A stretch of 46,982 bases of DNA from a virus, in the IMG/VR virus record IMGVR_UViG_3300023184_004110, positions 1-46,982 of that record; one strand, 5' to 3'. Position numbers and translations under genes: made by a program. The notes under the pieces were generated by a model. The model had not been told where the DNA came from, did not search any database, and worked only from the letters and a program-made list of their open reading frames with translations. This document shows positions 6,294 through 12,901 of this stretch, piece after piece. The first letter of the stretch is position 1; each line of letters starts with the position of its first letter.

Positions 6294-6441
6294 AACGACC
6301 TCCTAGGAAAATTGCATCAATGAAAATTCCAATAGCGATAAGGATGAACATGCCACCTATAAGGTTTGACAGCATCCATAGGAACACCAACGGTGTGTCC
6401 CTATCAGCAAGGATAAATTTAATCTTTTGCCATGTAGTCAT
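6286..6441 (-). CDS. Small membrane protein (51 aa)
   Basis: 51 residues: a short basic head (MTTWQKIKFILADRDTP) and a long hydrophobic segment LVFLWMLSNLIGGMFILIAI (about residues 18-37), followed by GIFIDAIFLGG. One or two membrane helices are likely. It overlaps the YubB-like gene by 8 bp and follows the 39-aa gene, so three genes are coupled. GGAGAG precedes the ATG. No family recognised. Confidence 0.65.
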   Translation of the reverse strand: MTTWQKIKFILADRDTPLVFLWMLSNLIGGMFILIAIGIFIDAIFLGGRYA

Positions 6442-6442
6442 A

Positions 6443-6562
6443 TCACTCTCCGGTTATCATGTCAATTAATTTACAAAAAACGAATATGGCACCCCACAGC
6501 ATAGCCAGTGCCATACCCAATCCAACTGCCCCTATCAAATAAGGTTCGATGACGTCGTACAC
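6443..6562 (-). CDS. Tiny membrane protein (39 aa, GTG start)
   Basis: 39 residues from GTG at 6562, preceded by AAGGAA. After eight polar residues, one hydrophobic stretch, IGAVGLGMALAMLWGAIFVF, spans the membrane. The stop is followed after one base by the ATG of the next small membrane protein. Such paired tiny membrane proteins are common in phage early regions. Function unknown. Confidence 0.5.
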   Translation of the reverse strand: MYDVIEPYLIGAVGLGMALAMLWGAIFVFCKLIDMITGE

Positions 6563-6571
6563 ACTAGTTCC

Positions 6572-6715
6572 TTATCCCCGCGGCTTGGACTCAACCACAG
6601 CAATACGACCGCTGTAGACACCACGGTTAGGGGTGTGACGCAGAACGCCCGGCGCCGGGTAAGTGATTACGCCACCGGTGCTGGATGGGACGGGCTCGGG
6701 TGCAGTATAGTTCAT
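6572..6715 (-). CDS. Hypothetical protein (47 aa)
   Basis: 47 residues, Pro/Gly-rich: MNYTAPEPVPSSTGGVITYP, then HTPNRGVYSGRIAVVE. No hydrophobic segment and no motif. AAAAGGCAAC precedes the ATG. Packed between the 92-aa gene and the tiny membrane proteins. Its codon pattern and spacing support it, but the product is unknown. Confidence 0.55.
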   Translation of the reverse strand: MNYTAPEPVPSSTGGVITYPAPGVLRHTPNRGVYSGRIAVVESKPRG

Positions 6716-6738
6716 AGTTGCCTTTTAGTTGTGTTAAA

Positions 6739-7017
6739 TTACTTGTCAGTCTTCATGACGTATTCAAACAGGACCCACTTGGCACGATTCAGGCACTGAC
6801 GTGCATCTTCGGCACGGTTAAAGTCAATGTCGCCGTACTCGGTGTTAATCATCTCTTGTGCATCGCTCATCAAGCTGGCTGCAATCATTGCAGGACCCGA
6901 AAAGCGGAAAGTGATGCTGGACTCGATGCTTTCACGCATGCCAGCTTCAGTAACACCGTACATGCGAACTTCACGTTTTTCTTGCTCGGTTAGTGCGTTA
7001 TAAGTAGCAGTGGTCAT
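6739..7017 (-). CDS. Hypothetical protein (92 aa)
   Basis: 92 residues, helical throughout, beginning MTTATYNALTEQEKREVRMY, with FSGPAMIAASLMSDAQEMI in the middle and RQCLNRAKWVLFEYVM at the end. It resembles short conserved proteins of large phages but no named family is recognised. AAGGAAC precedes the ATG. Confidence 0.65.
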   Translation of the reverse strand: MTTATYNALTEQEKREVRMYGVTEAGMRESIESSITFRFSGPAMIAASLMSDAQEMINTEYGDIDFNRAEDARQCLNRAKWVLFEYVMKTDK

Positions 7018-7069
7018 CTCAAGTTCCTTTGTTAAACAATAACTATATTAGAAATTTAGTGTTATCTTC

Positions 7070-7267
7070 TTATCGATTAGCAAGGCAGCAGTCAGCACCA
7101 TCAGGGCCAACAGTCACTTCGTCGTACCAGGCAATCTCATATCCAAAGTCCTCGCCCTCCAATACTGCAATACGAGCTAGGGCCAGTTCCACAGTTGGAT
7201 ACACTCCGTATATGTGACTCTCAGGAGCGCCACAGTACTCAGCACGTACAATAAAAATAGAAGTCAT
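7070..7267 (-). CDS. Hypothetical early protein (65 aa)
   Basis: 65 residues, alpha/beta, MTSIFIVRAEYCGAPESHIY then GVYPTVELALARIAVLEGED. Two adjacent cysteines occur near the end (DCCLANR). AAGGAAAC precedes the ATG. It is the first gene after the consensus promoter at 7293-7321, so early expression is likely. No family recognised. Confidence 0.65.
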   Translation of the reverse strand: MTSIFIVRAEYCGAPESHIYGVYPTVELALARIAVLEGEDFGYEIAWYDEVTVGPDGADCCLANR

Positions 7268-7292
7268 GTTGTTTCCTTAGTGTCTAAGCATG

Positions 7293-7321
7293 TATTATAA
7301 CGTCTTTTGGGCAGATTGTCA
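7293..7321 (-). promoter_or_regulatory. Sigma70 early promoter (gene 7070-7267) with upstream stem-loop
   Basis: TTGACA-17-TATAAT on the minus strand, full consensus, spacer containing GCCCAAAA. Upstream is the inverted repeat TGTTGTA-N4-TACAACA (about 7331-7348), which overlaps the stop codon of the gene at 7342. Confidence 0.9.
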
Positions 7322-7341
7322 ACCAGAATTTTGTTGTATTT

Positions 7342-7614
7342 TTACAACAGGTCCACTTGGATTTGACGTCCGCGGATTGTAGTCCCAAGCCCAGTTGGGA
7401 TATCCTTACGGTGTGCGCGAGCCAGGATGCGCTCGGTTGCCAGGGTTTCCACTGCCTCCCAGCATAGGCTGCGAGCGTTGACAGTAGCAAACTGATCGCT
7501 CATCTGCTTGACAGTCATGTAAAAGCCAATGTCGTTTTCACTGCCGTCACCTTTGAAGATAACACGGAACTTCTGCGAATTTTTCAAACCATCAACAATA
7601 GTCTTTGTACGCAT
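7342..7614 (-). CDS. Hypothetical early protein (90 aa)
   Basis: 90 residues with beta-rich N-terminus (KFRVIFKGDGSENDIGFYMT) and a central helix (ALCWEAVETLATERI-like region). No known family. Its ATG has CTGGAG seven bases upstream. It lies at the end of a roughly 300-base untranslated leader with many hairpins, an arrangement unlike the short leaders of its neighbours. Leader control of this gene is possible. Confidence 0.6.
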   Translation of the reverse strand: MRTKTIVDGLKNSQKFRVIFKGDGSENDIGFYMTVKQMSDQFATVNARSLCWEAVETLATERILARAHRKDIPTGLGTTIRGRQIQVDLL

Positions 7615-7624
7615 GTTTACTCCA

Positions 7625-7915
7625 GTTAAATTAGATTGGGCTTACAGTGGATTAACCAAATGCCATAGCCAGTTAAAGAAACACTAAAGGAACTCAGCTC
7701 GTTTGTCCAGGACCGTCTCCTGTACCCTAGCTCGCACACTAGGAACTCTGAACTTCGTCATTACCGCCTAACTACCCGTCACGTTCTACTGCATAGCCTA
7801 AGCTATCGTTCATACGCTTCATGAAGCTGCATAGGAGCCAGTCCGTCAACTGGGTTAAAACTCCTATACAGTCCCTAACGGATTAGGTAACCTTTAATGC
7901 TTTTCTAACTGTCTA
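7625..7915 (-). ncRNA. Highly structured leader or small RNA of unknown type
   Basis: About 290 bases without a convincing gene, downstream of two tandem sigma70 promoters. Perfect hairpins on the minus strand include CCTAA/TTAGG (7874-7887), ATAGGAG/CTCCTAT enclosing CCAGT/ACTGG (7831-7867), GCTTCATGAAGC, ATAGC/GCTAT (7793-7806), CCTAG/CTAGG (7726-7743) and CAGGA/TCCTG (7708-7722). It does not look like tRNA, tmRNA, 6S or a riboswitch I can name. A 25-codon frame inside it has no ribosome site. It may be a cis-regulator of the 90-aa gene or an independent RNA. Confidence 0.5.
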
Positions 7916-7922
7916 TGTATCA

Positions 7923-7951
7923 ATTATACTTGATTTTTGGGTTCTTGTCAA
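7923..7951 (-). promoter_or_regulatory. Sigma70 early promoter upstream of the structured leader
   Basis: TTGACA-17-TATAAT on the minus strand, full consensus. The upstream inverted repeat CTTGTTG/CAACAAG (about 7960-7981) and the AGAATCT block match the cassette at 8022, about 100 bp away. Confidence 0.9.
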
Positions 7952-8021
7952 CCAGAATCTTGTTGTATTTTTGCAACAAGCCCCAATTAACATTTACCCC
8001 TTTCTCCCTGTCCATGTATCA

Positions 8022-8050
8022 ATTATACTGGTTTTGGGCTGGGCTGTCAA
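8022..8050 (-). promoter_or_regulatory. Second tandem sigma70 early promoter with stem-loop
   Basis: TTGACA-17-TATAAT on the minus strand, spacer with GCCCAAAA. It is followed by TTGATACATGG, nearly as at 7923. Upstream lie CCAGAATTCTGG and the TTGTTGTA/TACAACAA inverted repeat (about 8069-8087). Only about 70 bp separate it from the next promoter, with no credible gene between. Confidence 0.88.
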
Positions 8051-8087
8051 CCAGAATTCTGGTTATTTTGTTGTATTTTTACAACAA

Positions 8088-8447
8088 CTAGCTGAAATTT
8101 TGGTTAGAAAAACGCTGCCCTGCGCTTTTTTGACGTTGTATGCTAGCGGGCTGTCCTGTGCCCAGCTCATCGTGGGTGAAAAACCCATATAAGAACACTT
8201 GGTTTTGCTCTACTTTATAGACCAAACTGAGATCGTGTGTGAGATGGGCATGCTTGAGTCCTTGCACTTGCATACCTATTACTCCTTTTTGGATAAATGG
8301 TTTATCACTAGATCCAAAACTGTTATTGGGATTACTACGTTTAGTCTCCATAAACCCGTGCAGTTTTCTCTTAAGAGACGGGTTGTCGCGAATTCGTGCT
8401 AGATAAGTCTGCTTGTATAACTCAGATCTACGGAATAGCACTTCCAT
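8088..8447 (-). CDS. RelE/YafQ-like toxin candidate
   Basis: 119 residues. The region GLKHAHLTHDLSLVYKVEQ then VFLYGFFTHDELG matches the end of RelE/YafQ-type mRNA interferase folds, where a His-Asp-Leu turn and paired beta strands build the active face. Phage genomes often carry this variant. The start lies 3 bp after the stop of a 58-aa acidic partner, the usual antitoxin-toxin order. The last 25 residues are extra and polar. Catalytic activity cannot be judged by eye. Confidence 0.6.
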   Translation of the reverse strand: MEVLFRRSELYKQTYLARIRDNPSLKRKLHGFMETKRSNPNNSFGSSDKPFIQKGVIGMQVQGLKHAHLTHDLSLVYKVEQNQVFLYGFFTHDELGTGQPASIQRQKSAGQRFSNQNFS

Positions 8448-8450
8448 AGA

Positions 8451-8627
8451 TTATTCCCAAGAAGCCATTTCAGCTTCGAGTTCTTCGGCAGTCATGGGCT
8501 TGGACCACGCACCCGATTGATCTTGTTCTACAATCTTAACTAGGTCTTCGGTAAGAAAGCCAGTGTCATTGTTACGGGCAATGGTTTCCTGTAGGGTTGG
8601 GGCACTTGCTACTTCGTTGATTTTCAT
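8451..8627 (-). CDS. Antitoxin-like small acidic protein (58 aa)
   Basis: 58 residues, acidic: MKINEVASAPTLQETIARNN, TGFLTEDLVKIVEQ, and the tail MTAEELEAEMASWE, which could wrap a basic toxin. It directly precedes the RelE-like gene by 3 bp. The ATG begins five bases after a late-type octamer (8633-8640), so its mRNA may be leaderless. Antitoxin role inferred from context. Confidence 0.55.
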   Translation of the reverse strand: MKINEVASAPTLQETIARNNDTGFLTEDLVKIVEQDQSGAWSKPMTAEELEAEMASWE

Positions 8628-8632
8628 AACAA

Positions 8633-8640
8633 TATTTATC
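8633..8640 (-). promoter_or_regulatory. Late-type promoter abutting the antitoxin-like start codon
   Basis: GATAAATA on the minus strand, then TTGTT, then ATG. With T4-type geometry the transcript would start on the A of the start codon. Confidence 0.5.
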
Positions 8641-8675
8641 CTATGGCTGTTTGCTACATTGTAGCAGGTATCGTG

Positions 8676-9386
8676 CTATTTGTCAATACTGAAGTTGCGG
8701 TCAATTACGTGAGCTTCGGCTCGGCGTAAGCGATCAATCCAACCCATATTTCTAACTGCTTTGAAGGCCAAATTTTCGGTACTGAATTCCCCACCAGCAT
8801 CTAGCCCATTTTGGCGCATGCGATAGAGTTTAGCTGCTGCCTGTTTGAAATCTGCAGGACTGGTGCTACGCCTAATAGTTTTGCTCAATAGGTCAATCAT
8901 GTTCTGGGTTTTTTTCTTTACTGCATGCTGATCATATTGGGGAGGAACGAATTCTGGCTTGCTGACCCAGCGATTGTTTAACACGGAAAATATGCCCGCG
9001 CTGTGTCCTTGATGTTGGCTATCTTCTACGTAGAGTTCTACTTCGTATCCATATATGGTGATGTTGTGCTTGTCATTCCAAATGTGTTTTTTAGCACTGT
9101 ACAATGCCTCAGCTAAGTCGTCACATTTGAGATCACGATAATCGGTTACTACATGTAAATCAAAATCACTGTAGTTGGTGTAATTGAAATTTGCTAGACT
9201 ACCAGTAAGATATATGTCAAGCATTTTAAAATCTGGTATTTCTAAGTATTCAATAAACACCTTAGCAATGGTCAGCAGTTGTTGGCGCACCGCAGGATCC
9301 ATGTTCCAGCCCGTCCATACTTCGGGATTAAGTGCCCTGTGATATTGTAGTGTATCGTTAACGGCAACTAATTCATCAGATTTCAT
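8676..9386 (-). CDS. Nucleotidyltransferase-like protein (DNA polymerase beta superfamily)
   Basis: 236 residues. LTGSLANFNYTNYSDFDLHV (residues 60-79) carries the Gly-Ser and the Asp-x-Asp pair (Asp74, Asp76) of the polymerase-beta-type nucleotidyltransferase fold. EVELYVED (about 115-122) offers the third acidic residue. The remainder is helical. Homologues occur in large T4-like phages without a known substrate; transfer of a nucleotide to RNA or protein is possible. Its ATG overlaps the stop of the virion gene upstream by one base (TAATG). Confidence 0.75.
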   Translation of the reverse strand: MKSDELVAVNDTLQYHRALNPEVWTGWNMDPAVRQQLLTIAKVFIEYLEIPDFKMLDIYLTGSLANFNYTNYSDFDLHVVTDYRDLKCDDLAEALYSAKKHIWNDKHNITIYGYEVELYVEDSQHQGHSAGIFSVLNNRWVSKPEFVPPQYDQHAVKKKTQNMIDLLSKTIRRSTSPADFKQAAAKLYRMRQNGLDAGGEFSTENLAFKAVRNMGWIDRLRRAEAHVIDRNFSIDK

Positions 9387-10399
9387 TATTTCCCAATCTT
9401 AATAAGATTTCCCGGAACTTTGTTTTGTGGCAAAAATGCAGGAGAGACAGGCGGAAGATAATCTCCGTACAAATCAAAAAGAATTTCTGTATTATCTGTG
9501 TAGAATCTATATGGACTATATTCCACATTATCGGGTAATGTAATTATTGCTGGCTTAGTCCTACTAGATTTATTAACACGGTAGGGAAACACTCTACCAT
9601 ATCCAGGGCCAGTTTGTGCAGTGTATAACGAATCGTATCGTATTATGACCTGTCTGCCAGACAATACAGGATGACCGTTTTCTACTAGTATAGTGTCTGG
9701 TGGATTTTCGTCCGGCAGTTGACTAAAACTAATATCAATGCTGATACCAAATGGCATGCTGGGATAGATTTCCCATTGAAAGTCACCACCATCACCTATA
9801 ATATCACTGGCTACTATTAGATAACGACCTACAATTTTATCTCGGTCGCTGACTTGTGCTAAATCTAATCCACTGGGGTCTGTTGTTGGAACATCAGTGA
9901 ATCCCGGCAACTGATCCAGTCGAACAACAGCATACCCATATACTCGATCATCAATTTGTTTGGTGTAAATAATAGGTTCCACAATTTCGATTGTGGTTTG
10001 ATTACTGGTGTCCTGCCCTGGCCTAGTGTCAAAATCAAAAATATATTCATCGTACTGGGATTCATTGGCAATGCCACGCCAGACGTCGTTTCCTCTTTCG
10101 TAGGGTTTATATGCAAATTCGTAATTATTAACATCAAACGGAAAATCAGTGTTGACATTTTTTGCTGGATATCGTCCCGGATTGGATTGGTACGATAATG
10201 TTATTGAATCGTTTGTTGAAGATACTGCTTGAAAAACGCCATTAAATGTTGTACTTACACCTTCAACTCTGTACTTCCCAATTGGATAATTTCCCAAATC
10301 TTGTAATTTTAAAGTAGCATATCCACGAAAAAGGTCATAGTGCGGATTAGCGACTGTAGTAACGTATGGTGGTAATCGGTAGGTGACAGCTATACTCAT
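9386..10399 (-). CDS. Putative virion protein (337 aa)
   Basis: 337 residues, beta-rich with many Tyr, Pro, Asn and Thr, no membrane segment. Two similar halves carry KYRVEGVSTTFNGVFQAVSS- and YLIVASDIIGDGGDFQWEI-type strands, hinting at repeated beta domains. No family recognised. The gene lies beside a subtilisin-like protease and fibre genes, so a tail or fibre-associated role is likely. The ATG lies six bases after a late-type octamer, with no ribosome site between, so it may be translated from a leaderless mRNA. Confidence 0.65.
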   Translation of the reverse strand: MSIAVTYRLPPYVTTVANPHYDLFRGYATLKLQDLGNYPIGKYRVEGVSTTFNGVFQAVSSTNDSITLSYQSNPGRYPAKNVNTDFPFDVNNYEFAYKPYERGNDVWRGIANESQYDEYIFDFDTRPGQDTSNQTTIEIVEPIIYTKQIDDRVYGYAVVRLDQLPGFTDVPTTDPSGLDLAQVSDRDKIVGRYLIVASDIIGDGGDFQWEIYPSMPFGISIDISFSQLPDENPPDTILVENGHPVLSGRQVIIRYDSLYTAQTGPGYGRVFPYRVNKSSRTKPAIITLPDNVEYSPYRFYTDNTEILFDLYGDYLPPVSPAFLPQNKVPGNLIKIGK

Positions 10400-10405
10400 A
10401 ATATG

Positions 10406-10413
10406 TATTTATG
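10406..10413 (-). promoter_or_regulatory. Late-type promoter abutting the 337-aa virion gene
   Basis: CATAAATA on the minus strand, then CATATT and the ATG. The same fourteen-base arrangement occurs at 20183-20196 before the exported nuclease. Confidence 0.55.
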
Positions 10414-10424
10414 GTCACAGAGTT

Positions 10425-10515
10425 TATGTACCACACTATGGGATTCCCGGTAGCGAATCGGGCCGTCCCGGGCAGTGGTCGCCCGCCCTCGCAACTAGTG
10501 CGGTCCTAAGGGTGT
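10425..10515. other. GC-rich intergenic segment with hairpins
   Basis: About 90 bases much richer in G and C than the surroundings, between the subtilisin gene and the late promoter. It contains CCCGG/CCGGG-type and GGGC/GCCC inverted repeats. No open frame, tRNA cloverleaf or terminator T-tract could be confirmed. It may be a terminator-like or structured RNA element. Confidence 0.35.
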
Positions 10516-10519
10516 TTGT

Positions 10520-12283
10520 TTAACCACGCATGCGACGCCGAACGCGGGGGTATGTTCTTCCAGATGTGGGCCTAATCCATACGTTTTTCTTTGGATAAGG
10601 GATTCCAGTGACTGGTCGCTCTTTTGGCAAGAACATATATCTGTTAGTTGAACCTTGAAGGCTAAAAACATCACTAGTCCAAATTGGGGCAGTACCACCA
10701 GTATTTCGAATCTGGGACAATTTTGCATAATTTTTTACATAGGTCACTGCATCAGCAGGAGTCATATTTGGATACAACTCTGCTATACATGCTAGCATTC
10801 CGGCCACTTGCGGACTTGCCATACTGGTGCCTATTTCTCTGCCTATGTAGTATGAGGAACTTCTAGGATCTCTAGCAGTAGTGCTACCGCTCCAACCACC
10901 AGCGGAGTCTGACAGGGCGCCAACGATCCAAGTACCCGGGGCAAAGACATCTATTCTAGGTCCGCGATTGCTGTAAAATGCCACAGACTCTAACTTATCA
11001 GCGCCTACGGCTCCTACACACACAACTCCCGGGACTGAACCTGGGGCACAACCTCGATGTTGGTACCATAGATAAAGCGTGCCGGCAAATGAAGCTACAA
11101 ATTGATTTTCATAATCAACATCACCTGGGTTGGCTATATAATAAGATTCATTCCCAGCCGAAGCAACAACTATAACCCCATCGGCTACTGCTTGTGCTAT
11201 ATCTGCTGCATCAGAGTCAAGGTACCATGGCACAGTAGTAGTACCTGCAATGTTGTACATGCCAACTGAATTCAATTGACTTGATGTCAGTGCTGTATTG
11301 TTTCCAACTCCTATCTCAGTTCCTCTCCATGATGCTTCAATGACTGGCCCTAGTGTGTACGGTGCATAGGGAAAAGTTAAACTGGTACCAATACTGGCAT
11401 TTACTATTGTGGGGTTTCTACGACCTGTCGCTGGATTGATAGGTTTATTTTTATGAAATGCTCTTATGTAATCCCAATAAATTAACGAATCAATTGTTCC
11501 TCCCAAGGGATCAATTTGATATATGTTAGCGTCTGACGCCCATCCTTGAGTATTTCCGGCAACAGTACTAGTGGTATGACTGCCATGGTTGGCATTAATT
11601 GAGTTTGTGGCTTTGGTGTACGGATATGCTCCTGTAAGAAGTGGCGCAGCATCATCGTCTATACCAGATACAATACTGGTTAGTAAATGCCAATTATATA
11701 ATGTACATCTAGTGCCTCCGGTACCATCTGCATTTTTTGCATATTCCGGATGAGCGGGAACTCCGCTCATGCCATCTACCATAACAATATCAACATTTTT
11801 TCCAGTTGGACCAACAGTTGCCGTTGCGGTTTGTGTAGTAGTACCATCGTCGCCCCAATTGGTCCGTTGAACTCCCTCCGTACAACGTAGTAAAGCCCAG
11901 TTCTTCCAATTGGAGTTCATAGCAGATCCGGCCGGCCAATATGATCCAGCAGAATCAATTGCTGTTTTACTGAAAATTGCAGTTTGAGAGAGTGCTTGAT
12001 ATTTTCTTGCAGATCGCAGGAGATCTGCATGCACCACAGCAACTACCCTGGGATCTTGTTGTAGCATTGCAGCTTCTCTTGCTGTCAATAGATAATGAGT
12101 GTTTAGGCTAGTTGGCCTTCGTTTATAAGGTCCTATAGCTCTATCAGGTATAAATTCTGGTCCACCTTCATTTTCAATATCACTATAAAACGAATCCAAA
12201 TCTTCAACGTTGGCTAGGGTTACCACAAACTCCGCAGTATCAGTATTATCTAATTCGTCTAAATTTTCAGAAAATATTTTCAT
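10520..12283 (-). CDS. Subtilisin-like serine protease (S8), virion-associated
   Basis: 587 residues. Catalytic motifs are VDIVMVDG (Asp170), NHGSHTTS (His233) and GTSMASPQ (Ser487), with a conserved SAGNES oxyanion region between. Residues 1-90 (ending THYLLTAREAAMLQQDPRVV) resemble an I9-type inhibitory propeptide. There is no signal peptide, so action inside the infected cell or on the particle is likely. The tail is basic (RTYPRVRRRMRG). It abuts fibre genes by one base. A role in virion maturation or surface degradation is inferred. A second S8 gene lies at 32088. Confidence 0.88.
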   Translation of the reverse strand: MKIFSENLDELDNTDTAEFVVTLANVEDLDSFYSDIENEGGPEFIPDRAIGPYKRRPTSLNTHYLLTAREAAMLQQDPRVVAVVHADLLRSARKYQALSQTAIFSKTAIDSAGSYWPAGSAMNSNWKNWALLRCTEGVQRTNWGDDGTTTQTATATVGPTGKNVDIVMVDGMSGVPAHPEYAKNADGTGGTRCTLYNWHLLTSIVSGIDDDAAPLLTGAYPYTKATNSINANHGSHTTSTVAGNTQGWASDANIYQIDPLGGTIDSLIYWDYIRAFHKNKPINPATGRRNPTIVNASIGTSLTFPYAPYTLGPVIEASWRGTEIGVGNNTALTSSQLNSVGMYNIAGTTTVPWYLDSDAADIAQAVADGVIVVASAGNESYYIANPGDVDYENQFVASFAGTLYLWYQHRGCAPGSVPGVVCVGAVGADKLESVAFYSNRGPRIDVFAPGTWIVGALSDSAGGWSGSTTARDPRSSSYYIGREIGTSMASPQVAGMLACIAELYPNMTPADAVTYVKNYAKLSQIRNTGGTAPIWTSDVFSLQGSTNRYMFLPKERPVTGIPYPKKNVWIRPTSGRTYPRVRRRMRG

Positions 12284-12284
12284 T

Positions 12285-12848
12285 TTATGCTTCAGTCTGT
12301 AATAAAGTTAACGTAATAGAAATACTTGTACTAGTACCACTTAGATTAGTAACTGACATTGGTATATTGGTAGTTGGTGGGTTTTCGTCATTGAAGCCGG
12401 CTATAGCTGGAGTTACTGTGACGGTTTGACCACCTGTGGTAATAACTTCTGCGATAAGACCAGCGTCAGACGCTGGATCAACGGTTTGTAATCGAGCAGC
12501 GTCGGCAGTCCTAGCTGCATCACTTGAATAAATTCTCACCCAAGCAGCAGCAGATGTTTGTATTTTGTACAAGGTGTAACCTTTAAAACCAGTGACATTA
12601 AATGATGCGGTTGCAAGATTGTTTATAGAACCACTACCAGTTGCTGTAGTTCTTAGGTATGCAGCTGGAACTCCACTTGCGCCCGGGGCTCCACTTGCGC
12701 CCGGGGCTCCACTTGCGCCAGATGGTCCGGTTGGGCCGGTTGTAACGGTTGTAGTTAATTGCCAAGCATTGCCGTTCCATTTCCATGAACGAGTATTAGC
12801 AGTGTAAACTTGATTTAATGTTGGCGTGTCGGGGAAATTAATAGGCAT
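12285..12848 (-). CDS. Short collagen-like fibre protein
   Basis: 187 residues. The head (MPINFPDTPTLNQVYTANTR, then SWKWNGNAWQL) is a common phage fibre N-terminus that displays a tryptophan-rich loop. A brief Gly-X-Y stretch, [19 protein letters not shown] (about 38-59), follows, then a beta-sandwich-like domain of about 125 residues. It abuts the protease gene by one base. The role is probably trimeric fibre or decoration on the virion. Confidence 0.75.
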   Translation of the reverse strand: MPINFPDTPTLNQVYTANTRSWKWNGNAWQLTTTVTTGPTGPSGASGAPGASGAPGASGVPAAYLRTTATGSGSINNLATASFNVTGFKGYTLYKIQTSAAAWVRIYSSDAARTADAARLQTVDPASDAGLIAEVITTGGQTVTVTPAIAGFNDENPPTTNIPMSVTNLSGTSTSISITLTLLQTEA

Positions 12849-12868
12849 GATTGTTCTTTCATTTATTA

Positions 12869-12876
12869 TATTTATT
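12869..12876 (-). promoter_or_regulatory. Late-type promoter of the protease/short fibre unit
   Basis: AATAAATA on the minus strand, 20 bp before the ATG at 12848. No strong ribosome site is seen between. Confidence 0.5.
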
Positions 12877-12901
12877 CTTAATAATCAAAAATTTTTAATT
12901 C

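Noticed and set aside
7689-7766. 25-codon frame inside the structured leader
   Set aside because: No ribosome site upstream and it overlaps several hairpins; treated as part of the RNA.
7971-8192. 73-codon plus-strand frame in the early promoter region
   Set aside because: It crosses two minus-strand promoters, their stem-loops and the end of the toxin-like gene; no family-like sequence.
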